Assembly (NCBI RefSeq): GCF_007751035.1
Contig: NZ_CP036433.1
Location: 496,001 to 560,000, forward strand
DNA from: Lignipirellula cremea
GTDB taxonomy: Bacteria > Planctomycetota > Planctomycetia > Pirellulales > Pirellulaceae
Reading direction: 5' to 3'
Length of the DNA stretch: 64,000 bases
Shown here: in pieces, positions 34,663 through 41,734 of the stretch
How positions within the stretch are numbered: the first letter of the stretch is position 1
Layout: each line of letters opens with the position of its first letter
Notes under the pieces: generated by a model
Databases searched by the model: none
What the model was told of the DNA's origin: nothing
What the model saw: only the letters and a program-made list of their open reading frames with translations
Program-made: the position numbers and the translations under genes

Positions 34663-35091
34663 TCACTTCCGGCTCCTGTTACCAGGCCCCGAAGGCGGTT
34701 TGGCGACGGTTAGCATCAGGTCGATGCCTGGCTGCATCGCGTTTCGCCAGGCCTGTTCCAGGTCAGCCGAAAACTCAGGATCGTGCAGCGCCAGAGCCTC
34801 GCACAAAGCATCCACCCACATGGCGTACATTTCCGGCTTCACTTTCAATTCCGTATGCCTCCTGCCGATTCGCTGGATGACCTCACACTCGGCCGGACAC
34901 TCCGCAAAGAGCAACAGTTCTAACAGCGACTCTTTTAGCATTAATTTCTGATGCGGAAAGTCCGTATGGACAAACATCAATTGTATTTCGGGAGACTTGC
35001 GCAGAAAGATTCCGTAGAAGGTATCAAAGAACTGATCCGTATGGCGGGCGCGATGGTAGCTGGCGATAACCGCCCCGTAAATCGATTTCAT
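34663..35091 (-). CDS. Single-domain globin
   Basis: 142 residues that fit a bacterial globin: FFDTFYGIFLRKSPEIQLMF (B-C region), VHTDFPHQKLMLKESLLELL (E helix, candidate distal residues around PHQ), IGRRHTELKVKPEMYAMWVD (proximal His in RRH, F/G region) and EFSADLEQAWRNAMQPGIDL (H helix). It probably binds heme and senses or detoxifies O2 or NO. No reductase domain, so not a flavohemoglobin. It follows the universal stress gene at 35132-35560 by 40 bases on the same strand, one operon. Confidence 0.8.
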   Translation of the reverse strand: MKSIYGAVIASYHRARHTDQFFDTFYGIFLRKSPEIQLMFVHTDFPHQKLMLKESLLELLLFAECPAECEVIQRIGRRHTELKVKPEMYAMWVDALCEALALHDPEFSADLEQAWRNAMQPGIDLMLTVAKPPSGPGNRSRK

Positions 35092-35131
35092 GGTTTTCGC
35101 GCCTTTCTCTGGAAAAGTAGTCGGCCGCAGA

Positions 35132-35560
35132 TTAGCGGCGGATCACCAACACCGGGCAATGCGCCAGCCGCACAACTCTTTCGGCAACCGAACCTAGAAG
35201 CAGTCGGTTGAAACCGGTTCGCCCATGAGAGGGAAGCATGATCAGATCCATGTTTTCCTCGGCAGCGAATTCCGCGATGCAATGGCCAGGGTCGCCCACA
35301 ACCACGTGTCTGTGGAGGCCTTGGTATCTGGGGTCCGCAAGCCGCTGCTGCAGCGCTTCTTCGGTGTGTTGGATTCGCACGCCGTCGTCGATCACTTGCC
35401 AGACTACTCCAGGTTCCACCGAAGAGATCGAACCCAGCACATGGATGACCCAGATGTTCTCAGGGGATTGAACCACCTCCAGCGCAGAATCCACAGCTTG
35501 AATAGATTCCTCAGAAAAATCCACCGGGACGAGAACTCGATCGGGCGAAGTAAAAGACAT
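35132..35560 (-). CDS. Universal stress protein (UspA fold)
   Basis: 142 residues, single Usp domain: DRVLVPVDFSEESIQAVDSA, VIHVLGSISSVEPG and the ATP-binding signature SHGRTGFNRLLLGSVAERVV (G-x2-G-x9-G-S/T type), ending CPVLVIRR. The ATG at 35560 fits the domain start; longer readings are not domain-like. First gene of a two-gene minus-strand operon with the globin; a candidate sigma-54 promoter lies about 70 bases upstream. Confidence 0.9.
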   Translation of the reverse strand: MSFTSPDRVLVPVDFSEESIQAVDSALEVVQSPENIWVIHVLGSISSVEPGVVWQVIDDGVRIQHTEEALQQRLADPRYQGLHRHVVVGDPGHCIAEFAAEENMDLIMLPSHGRTGFNRLLLGSVAERVVRLAHCPVLVIRR

Positions 35561-35629
35561 CTTATTACTCAACAGCAAACGAGGAGACAGGACAGCCGAG
35601 CCGGGCATCGCCCTTTCCTGAATATCATT

Positions 35630-35645
35630 TGCACATTCCGCGCCG
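35630..35645 (-). promoter_or_regulatory. Candidate sigma-54 promoter of the usp-globin operon
   Basis: On the minus strand CGGCGCGGAATGTGCA keeps GG-N10-GC, with three mismatches to TGGCACG-N4-TTGCW. Start would be near 35619, about 60 bases before the ATG. Weak by itself; supported by the adjacent sigma-54 activator gene. Confidence 0.35.
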
Positions 35646-35707
35646 TCGAAGGAGGCGACTCGCAACCCTTGCCAGGCTGCCCCCGGATCGGGCGGAAACA
35701 ACAATCA

Positions 35708-35719
35708 GGCCCCTGATTT
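35708..35719 (+). repeat. 12-bp direct repeat in the divergent region
   Basis: GGCCCCTGATTT occurs here and again at 35830-35841, 122 bases apart. The second copy is the body of a candidate sigma-54 promoter; the first differs after the TTT (TTTCCC) and lacks the GC at -12. Confidence 0.5.
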
Positions 35720-35730
35720 CCCTCGCCGAC

Positions 35731-35746
35731 TGTGCGGCTTCGCACA
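35731..35746. promoter_or_regulatory. Palindrome, possible activator site
   Basis: TGTGCGGCTTCGCACA: 6-base perfect arms around GCTT, between the two divergent operons and about 98 bases before one candidate sigma-54 promoter, a usual distance for NtrC-type enhancer sites. It could also just be a small hairpin. Confidence 0.35.
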
Positions 35747-35828
35747 ACTCACGGCGAAATCGCACGCCAGAAGCCTCTGCCGCACAGTCATCACGGGGAG
35801 AAATCGCAAAATTCGCAAGTGCGCACTC

Positions 35829-35844
35829 CGGCCCCTGATTTGCT
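35829..35844 (+). promoter_or_regulatory. Candidate sigma-54 promoter of the heme-protein operon
   Basis: CGGCCCCTGATTTGCT has GG-N10-GC and a perfect TTGCT -12 half; the -24 half has three mismatches. The start would be near 35855, about 78 bases before the ATG at 35933. Confidence 0.42.
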
Positions 35845-35932
35845 TCTGCTGTGACGGTGATGGAAGAGTAAGTTTCGAATCATTGGAGGCGAATACTCGG
35901 TCATCACTTGTCACTTTTTGAGGAAACGCTTT

Positions 35933-36337
35933 ATGAAACTTCATCCCCATCTCTGGCAAATCGGCGTCCTTCTTCTCTGTGCGACGGCGTTCACTTCGGC
36001 GCTCGTTTACAGCCAGGAGCAAGCGGACACCCCGACAACGAAGGTGTTCATGCAGGTAAAGCTGGTTCACGCCCAGGAGGTTCTGGAGGGGTTAGTCACC
36101 GAAGATTACGACATGATCGCCAAGAGCGCGAACCAGTTGGCGCTCTTGAGCCAGGACGCCCAGTGGCACGTTCTGCAGACGCCTGAGTACACCCGGCGCA
36201 GCGAGGAATTTCGCCGGGAGATTGATCTGCTGACGGAAGCGGCCCGCGAGAAAAACCTGGATCGTGCGACTCTGGCCTATGTCAAAGTCACCTTCCACTG
36301 CGTCGATTGCCATAAGTATGTTCGGAAATCGCCGTAG
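35933..36337 (+). CDS. Small exported c-type heme protein
   Basis: 134 residues. Signal peptide (HLWQIGVLLLCATAFTSALV, then YSQEQ). The mature part is helical (LVHAQEVLEGLVTEDYDMIA, REIDLLTEAAREKNLDRATL) and ends with FHCVDCHKYVRKSP: one CxxCH heme-attachment site at the C-terminus, the layout of cytochrome c-prime-like four-helix proteins. Such proteins bind NO or act in electron transfer. TGAGGAAA precedes the ATG at 35933. The double Usp gene follows 52 bases later. Confidence 0.82.
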   Translation: MKLHPHLWQIGVLLLCATAFTSALVYSQEQADTPTTKVFMQVKLVHAQEVLEGLVTEDYDMIAKSANQLALLSQDAQWHVLQTPEYTRRSEEFRREIDLLTEAAREKNLDRATLAYVKVTFHCVDCHKYVRKSP

Positions 36338-36389
36338 TCCGCCCGGCAGTATTCCAACACGAACAAACGAAACAGCCGAAGGCCGCGCG

Positions 36390-37322
36390 ATGAACATTTT
36401 TAAAAATATCCTCGTATCCCTCGATACTCGCGATGAAACACACCCCGCGCTGAACTGGGCGGAGCCGCTGGCAAAACAGGCGAACGCCCAATTGACGCTT
36501 GTCGATGTGCTGCCGGAACATCCGTGGCATGTGCGCGTGGCGGTCAATGACTATCCGCAGGTGCGGGAGACCTTGTTAAAAGAGAAGCGTGAACGGGCGG
36601 CAAAGATCGTCGATCAACTTCAAACGCGCGGCTTCGAGGCTTCGTACGTCGTGCTTGAGGGGAAGACCTCGACCGAAGTGATTCGGCAAGCCATGCGAAG
36701 CGCGCACGACCTGGTCGTGCGCGTCGCGAAAGGTCCCCATAGTCGACGGCCCGGGCGCATGGGGAACACCAGTTTCAGCCTGCTGAGAAAATGTCCCACG
36801 GCGGTGCTTGTCGTCCCAGCCGACGTGCCTCCGCGGTACGAAAGGATTCTGGGAGCAGTCGATCCCGTTGTTCCCGATGCAGAGCATGAGGGACTGAACC
36901 GTCAAATTCTCGAGACAACGAGCGAACTGGCTGCATTGCATCGGGCTCAGTTCTCTATCCTTCATGCGTGGAATATCTGGGGCGCCGAACTACTGATGCC
37001 GCGACATCAGCATGAGGATTTTCGCGAGTGGGACAAACGGCCGCGACAATGGGTCGAAAACGCCATGCAGAAGCTGCTTGCCCCCTTTGATCTGGGGTGC
37101 GACGACGATCGCGTCAGCCTGGAAATGGGAGATCCGGTCGAAGTTATTCCTCGGTTCGTCGCCCGCGAGGATATTGACCTGCTGGTTCTGGGCGCCGTTG
37201 GACGTTCGGGCCTGTCAGGATGGGTGATGGGCAACACCGCGGAGATCATTCTGCATCACGTGCGCTGCGGCGTCCTCGCGCTCAAGCCGTCTTCCTTCCG
37301 GTCTCCTGTACCCGACCATTAG
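36390..37322 (+). CDS. Tandem universal stress protein (two Usp domains)
   Basis: 310 residues. Domain 1 (about 1-145): IFKNILVSLDTRDETHPALN, DLVVRVAKGPHSRRPGRMGN, CPTAVLVVPAD. Domain 2 (about 150-310): RILGAVDPVVPDAEHEGLN, LLVLGAVGRSGLSGWVMGNT, CGVLALKPSSF. The second domain keeps a full nucleotide-binding glycine pattern; the first is altered (GPHSRRPGRMGNTSFS). The architecture resembles E. coli UspE. Close paralogue of 38750-39685. ATG at 36390 opens directly into the domain. Second gene of the operon behind the heme protein. Confidence 0.9.
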   Translation: MNIFKNILVSLDTRDETHPALNWAEPLAKQANAQLTLVDVLPEHPWHVRVAVNDYPQVRETLLKEKRERAAKIVDQLQTRGFEASYVVLEGKTSTEVIRQAMRSAHDLVVRVAKGPHSRRPGRMGNTSFSLLRKCPTAVLVVPADVPPRYERILGAVDPVVPDAEHEGLNRQILETTSELAALHRAQFSILHAWNIWGAELLMPRHQHEDFREWDKRPRQWVENAMQKLLAPFDLGCDDDRVSLEMGDPVEVIPRFVAREDIDLLVLGAVGRSGLSGWVMGNTAEIILHHVRCGVLALKPSSFRSPVPDH

Positions 37323-37515
37323 AACGCGTCTCGCCTGATTCGTTGGGCGGGCTGCGATGGACTTGCCGGAAAGGACTTCGCGCGAACAAAGGCGGCGACA
37401 AATGGCCCAACCAGGCGTGCTGAATCTTCCCGAAGTGTGCGGTACAGCCCGCAGAGATTCCGCTCGTCGCTGGGCCAGGCTCGTTGAATACCGTGTGGGC
37501 GATAAAAATTCTTTT

Positions 37516-37531
37516 TGGCGCGCGGTCTGCA
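37516..37531 (+). promoter_or_regulatory. Best candidate sigma-54 promoter (usp-hemerythrin unit)
   Basis: TGGCGCGCGGTCTGCA agrees with TGGCACG-N4-TTGCW at all but two defined positions and keeps GG-N10-GC. It lies 97 bases before the Usp ATG at 37628, in a gap without other promoter-like sequence. Confidence 0.5.
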
Positions 37532-37627
37532 CTGGAATAAAGCAGAGTGACCGCCGCCGTCACCCCGACGCCCGGCAGAAAGACCCCTGGCGGCAAATGC
37601 GGCCCCGCAACATGAAAGGAGTACGAA

Positions 37628-38071
37628 ATGAAATTTAACAAGATCGTATTTCCCACGGATTTCTCTCACACAGGCGACGCGGCTCTGTCGTTCGCGACCG
37701 CGTTAGCCCGGGACACGGGGGCGGTCTTGCTGATCGTCCATGTCGAAGAGACGCCGCTGGCGTATGGATCCGGCGACATGTACTACGGCCCGCCCAGCCC
37801 GGACCCGGAACAGCTGCAGGCGATGTTAATGAAGGTTGTGCCGGACGACCCCGCCGTGGCCTGTCAGCATCATCTCATCACAGGTCATCCGCCCGAAGCG
37901 CTGGCGCGTCTGGTCGAAGAGGAAAACGCTGACCTGATTGTGATGGGCACGCACGGACGGTCCGGTCTCACGCGACTGCTGATGGGCAGCGTCGCGGAGC
38001 AAGTCGTACGCCGAGCGCCCTGTCCCGTTTTAACCTACAAAAAACCGGCGACGAAGCTCGCCACGGATTAG
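37628..38071 (+). CDS. Universal stress protein, single domain
   Basis: 147 residues: FNKIVFPTDFSHTGDAALSF, LLIVHVEETPLAYGSGD, ADLIVMGTHGRSGLTRLLMG and SVAEQVVRRAPCPVLTYK. The complete ATP-binding signature (GTHGRSG...GS) is present. A strong ribosome site (AAAGGAG) precedes the ATG. The hemerythrin gene starts two bases after the stop, so both are surely cotranscribed. Confidence 0.93.
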   Translation: MKFNKIVFPTDFSHTGDAALSFATALARDTGAVLLIVHVEETPLAYGSGDMYYGPPSPDPEQLQAMLMKVVPDDPAVACQHHLITGHPPEALARLVEEENADLIVMGTHGRSGLTRLLMGSVAEQVVRRAPCPVLTYKKPATKLATD

Positions 38072-38073
38072 CC

Positions 38074-38529
38074 ATGTTTACTTCAGACGACTCCCATACC
38101 TGGCTGCGCCATCTGCAGATTCAACATCGCAGCATTAACGATCGCTTGCTCCGCCTGGAAAACGAGCGGATTCCGTCGCTAGAAGCGCTAGTGGGACGAC
38201 CCCCTTCCCTGCTCCTGGAGGACCTGCAGGAACTGCGAACCGAGTTGGTGCAGCATTTCCAGCAGGAGGAAGAAGGCGGCTGCCTTGAGGAAGCGTTGTC
38301 TCGTTGTCCCAGTCTGTGCGAAGAGGTGCGGCGGATCGAAGGCGAACATCCGCAACTGCTCCAGGATCTGGACCAAATCATGGATTCGACCCAGAAGCAG
38401 TGGGATTGCGAGGAAGCCTCTCGCGTCAAGGAAGCGTTCCAGAATCTGGCCCACCGCATCCGCGCCCATGAAGCGGCCGAGAGTCGCATCCTGATCCAAG
38501 GATTCGGTACGCATGCGGATACGGCCTGA
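38074..38529 (+). CDS. Hemerythrin-like (HHE) protein
   Basis: 151 residues, four-helix arrangement with candidate iron ligands in order: LQIQHRSINDRL (His), LVQHFQQEEEGGCLEEAL (His and Glu), IEGEHPQLLQDL (His) and IRAHEAAESRILIQGF (His, Glu). This is the HHE cation-binding pattern for a diiron site that binds O2 or NO. Starts two bases after the Usp stop. Its position among globin, heme protein and Usp genes supports an oxygen- or NO-related role. Confidence 0.85.
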   Translation: MFTSDDSHTWLRHLQIQHRSINDRLLRLENERIPSLEALVGRPPSLLLEDLQELRTELVQHFQQEEEGGCLEEALSRCPSLCEEVRRIEGEHPQLLQDLDQIMDSTQKQWDCEEASRVKEAFQNLAHRIRAHEAAESRILIQGFGTHADTA

Positions 38530-38749
38530 GGTGAAACGTTCCGTCCCTGAACGGCAGGTCGCCGTCCGCTGCGACCATTACGATTCCCGCAAGATTGCGG
38601 CCAACGCAGCGGCGCCCTGCCCCGATCGATCATCTGACTTCGCTAGCCCGACGCGAGGATTGCGAAGAAAGCTCACAGAGAAAATCGTTTCCTGATTCAC
38701 GCAAACTGCAGCATTGTGCGATTTTCTTCGCCAAGGAGCACCCCTGAAA

Positions 38750-39685
38750 ATGAAACGCTTCAAAAAGATTCTTGTGGCCACCGATACGCGATTTGCGGAT
38801 CACCCGATCGTCCAGCAAGCAGCGGAAATCGCTCTTCGCAACAACGCTTCGCTGAAGATTGTCGATGTGGTGCCGGAGTTTCCCTGGACGGTCCGAATGA
38901 CCCTGGCGAATCATGAGCACATGCGGGAGCTCATCGCCCAAGAGAAGAAGACGGCGCTCGAAGCACTCGCGGAACCGATCCGTCAGACAGGCGTCGAGGT
39001 AGAAACCCAGGCGTTGCTGGGCAAAACGTCGATCGAAATTATTCGCGAGGTGATACGCGGCGGTTACGATCTCGTGCTGCGCGTGGCCAAGGGCCGCGAG
39101 AGCACGCATCAGGGGTTCTTTGGCAACACCGGCAAAAGATTGTTGCGGAAGTGTCCCTGCGCCGTATGGCTGGTGGCGGCCGCCGCGCCGGCGAAGTTCC
39201 AGCAAGTGCTGGGCTGTGTCGACACTTCATCTGGAAGCGAGATCGACGCGGAACTGAACGATCAGGTCTACGAACTGGCGTCCTCGATCGGCGCGTTTTA
39301 TGGCGCCCGATTCTCCCTGCTTCATGCCTGGTCGATCTGGAATGAACAGATGATCAGGACCCGGATGAAGCCAGCGGAATTCGAAGTCCTGGAGAAAACG
39401 AACCACGATCAGATTGCAGCGCTGCTGGACAAGTTTCTGGAAACGCACGGGACCAACATCCGGGCGGACAACATCCAGATGGTCAAAGGCGACCCGCCGG
39501 CGGCGATTGCAGAATTCGTTTGCGACAACCACGTCGACCTGGTCGTCATGGGCACCGTGGCTCGATCCGGCGTGACGGGGATGTTCATGGGCAACACGGC
39601 TGAGCAGATACTGGACCGCATTGAATGCTCGGTGCTCGCGTTAAAACCCTCCAGCTTCGTTTCCCCCATTCGCCTGGACGATTGA
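38750..39685 (+). CDS. Tandem universal stress protein (UspE-like)
   Basis: 311 residues with two Usp domains: FKKILVATDTRFADHPIVQQ...DLVLRVAKGRESTHQGFFGN, CPCAVWLVAAA, then QVLGCVDTSSGSEIDAEL...LVVMGTVARSGVTGMFMGNT, CSVLALKPSSFVSPI. Very like 36390-37322 in layout and phrases (VVPEFPWTVR versus VLPEHPWHVR; LALKPSSF in both), so a duplication. AAGGAG lies before the ATG at 38750. It follows the hemerythrin gene after 220 bases, so may have its own promoter; none was clear. Confidence 0.92.
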   Translation: MKRFKKILVATDTRFADHPIVQQAAEIALRNNASLKIVDVVPEFPWTVRMTLANHEHMRELIAQEKKTALEALAEPIRQTGVEVETQALLGKTSIEIIREVIRGGYDLVLRVAKGRESTHQGFFGNTGKRLLRKCPCAVWLVAAAAPAKFQQVLGCVDTSSGSEIDAELNDQVYELASSIGAFYGARFSLLHAWSIWNEQMIRTRMKPAEFEVLEKTNHDQIAALLDKFLETHGTNIRADNIQMVKGDPPAAIAEFVCDNHVDLVVMGTVARSGVTGMFMGNTAEQILDRIECSVLALKPSSFVSPIRLDD

Positions 39686-39884
39686 ACGGGGATGTCGGGC
39701 AGGTTCTGACCCAGGCTGCTGAAAGTCCACCACATCAGCAGCGAACCGAGTGCGCCGCTAACAACGCCGTTCCACTGAAGCCAAACCGGATTCAGCCCCT
39801 CCTTCCACCCTGTCGGCGGCTGGTGCTTTTAGAAAGCCCCAACTGCAGGACGGCGGGTGTCAAGTTTGGTTTTCACCAGGACGT

Positions 39885-40556
39885 TTACTTTATCTGCTGT
39901 TCGCGGAGGATGCATTCTGCAATCGGGGGATGAAGCGAGAGTCCCTTGAAATCGAAGGGAGTGCGATCACTCTTGTTCTCTATCAGGTCCATGCTCGCAA
40001 GCACGCAGGCGTGCATGTCGTTGATCGAGATCTTTTGCTCGTTCATGACCCTGGCGCTGATGGCGTTAAATTCGATCTCTGATCCGGGGTCGTGCAGATT
40101 GTCGTAAGAAGCATGCGGGATCGGCGTGGTGCTCGCCCAGATTAGTTTGGCTCCCGTTGATTTGAGTTGCTGGACAATCGCCCTCAGGTTCTTTTCGTAC
40201 TGCTGTGGCGTGGCAACACGCACCCCGCCGGCGAGTTTGCTCATCGCGCGAATGGCTTTCGTGTTGGGGTCTTTGTAGTGCGAGTCCGCGAAGCCGAAGT
40301 TGAAGTAGATCACGTCCCACTTCTCGCCAGCGAGCATTCCACCAGGCTGCGAGATGGCGAAGCCGGAGTCGCCGACCGGCATCCTGGGAATCACCAAAGT
40401 GACTTTCCCCTCCAACTCACTGGCGGCGGATCGAGCCATATTGCGATGCGCGTTATCGCCAAGAACCCGCACGCGCGGCAAGGGTTCTGCGGCTCTTGCC
40501 GGCGACCCGAGCAGGAGCACCAGCAGCAGGAGAATGACCAGCTTCAATACCCTCAT
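39885..40556 (-). CDS. SGNH-hydrolase-like protein lacking the GDS serine
   Basis: 223 residues, signal peptide (LKLVILLLLVLLLGSPARA). The order of motifs follows planctomycete SGNH hydrolases: PRVRVLGDNAHRNMARSAAS, KWDVIYFNFGFADSHYKDP, YEKNLRAIVQQLKSTGAKLI, WASTTPIPHASYD, FNAISARVMNEQKISINDMH. The nucleophile motif, normally GDS, is GDN here, so the catalytic serine seems lost, while the ending GLSLHPP keeps a His. Either a decayed enzyme or a binding protein. The inverted-repeat region starts 41 bases from its start codon. Confidence 0.72.
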   Translation of the reverse strand: MRVLKLVILLLLVLLLGSPARAAEPLPRVRVLGDNAHRNMARSAASELEGKVTLVIPRMPVGDSGFAISQPGGMLAGEKWDVIYFNFGFADSHYKDPNTKAIRAMSKLAGGVRVATPQQYEKNLRAIVQQLKSTGAKLIWASTTPIPHASYDNLHDPGSEIEFNAISARVMNEQKISINDMHACVLASMDLIENKSDRTPFDFKGLSLHPPIAECILREQQIK

Positions 40557-40597
40557 GGATCAGCCCATCACTTCGGTCATTTCGCCCGTGGGAACGC

Positions 40598-40982
40598 GGG
40601 AAAAAAACTTCGGTATTTTTCTCGACAGGAACCACGAAACCTGAGCAGCCCAAGCCGGCTGATCCTGTGGGCCGAACGCGCTAGCGTCGGGCCGTTCTTC
40701 GGAATGAGGGAAAAAAACTTCTTCGGTTTTTGTATAACAGCGAGGACGTTCAACTTTTACTTATGCTTCACCTGGTGATCAAACCGCCAATCTCTCCTGC
40801 AACGGCTGGAAGATAAAATGAGCGGGTTGAAAAATCGGCATCGCGGAAAAGGGGAACTCACGCAAAGGCGCGAAGGCGCAAAGAAGGAGGAAGAGGTGTG
40901 AGAAGGAATTCGCCACGACCCTTGTGGATGTCGCGTTTCCGATTCCTGCCAAACGGGAAAAATCGCCGAAGTTATTTTCCCC
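40598..40982. repeat. Inverted-repeat element, copy 2 (expanded or rearranged)
   Basis: Contains GGGAAAAAAACTTCGG (40598-40613), the core CCGAACGCGCTAGCGTCGGG (40672-40691, identical to the core at 28991-29010), GGGAAAAAAACTTCTTCGG (40708-40726), and CCGAAGTTATTTTCCCC (40966-40982), the exact complement of the left arm at 28959-28975. About 240 bases without a recognised gene separate the last two. Confidence 0.65.
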
Positions 40983-41063
40983 CGATTCCGTGCTATCGGC
41001 GAACTTTTTGGTCGGCGCATCGACAGCGTTCAGCATCGAGACAAACAGGTTGGCCAGCGGCTT
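40983..41063 (-). pseudogene. DUF1552 C-terminal scrap
   Basis: The minus strand reads KPLANLFVSMLNAVDAPTKK then FADSTES, matching the DUF1552 ending (SNLFVTMLNCIG...FADSTG) seen at 1018-1080 and in 57936-59285. Only about 27 codons remain, between transposase and repeat sequence. Gene-free apart from this and its neighbours from 40557 to 41734. Confidence 0.7.
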
Positions 41064-41069
41064 CTTCCT

Positions 41070-41550
41070 TTCCAAGACATCCTGGTTCATCGCCGCGTGG
41101 CGACTCGTCCGGTTCTTCGCGGACCGGCGGCAGTTGGTCTCGCTCCATGTGGGTGCGGCGAGTATTGTAATAGTCGGTGAGCTCGGCCGTGAGGTAGTCC
41201 AGGTGGCCGCCTTTGGGATTCTCGTTATTTGGCTTGCCGCCCTTCTTGTCGCGAATCCCGTGTTAGAACGTCGCCGGCGAGACGAACGTGATCAGTTCTT
41301 TGATCGCTCGTCCCACGGCCTTGCCTGGCTGCGACAGTCGCTCCCGCTCGGCTGGCCTGGTGTAGATGCGAGACCGCAGGATCTTGTTTTCCTCTTACAG
41401 ATACTCGACATACTTTGCCAGCTCGCTGTCGGTCGCCGAGGAGCAGCAGAGGGTGGAAAATCCAGGCGGTCATGGTGTGGTCCTGTTCTCTCATCTGGAA
41501 CGGGATTATACATTCGTTGTACAGGGACAGGTCCTCGATTTGGACCAGGT
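41070..41550 (-). pseudogene. Second degenerate integrase-type transposase (internal deletion)
   Basis: Homologous to 9973-10955. The leader (MTAWIFHPLL, preceded by YNECIIPFQMREQDH versus YNECVIPSQIREYDH) and the end (YLTAELTDYYNTRRTHMERD, QLPPVREEPDE) are both present, but about 400 bases between the helix-turn-helix and the last catalytic part are missing, with the join near 41207. Frames are also broken. An unassigned 180-base stretch follows to the next gene. Confidence 0.75.
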
Positions 41551-41734
41551 AGAACGCCCCAGTATCCGGCTTTTCGGAATCGTTTTCAGCGGTCCTTACA
41601 GGCCGAAAATTCGCCGCAGATTCACGCAGCAGCGGCGCTGCTGAAGGCCGGTTTGGAAGCTCGCAGACGTCGAGCAGTGGGAGAATCGAAGTGAACAACG
41701 ACGACGAGATTGGCCGAGCTGAAGGGGAGCTGCG

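Noticed and set aside
37357-37638. Plus-strand frame running into the usp gene
   Set aside because: Non-coding composition; it overlaps a candidate promoter and the ribosome site of the usp gene.
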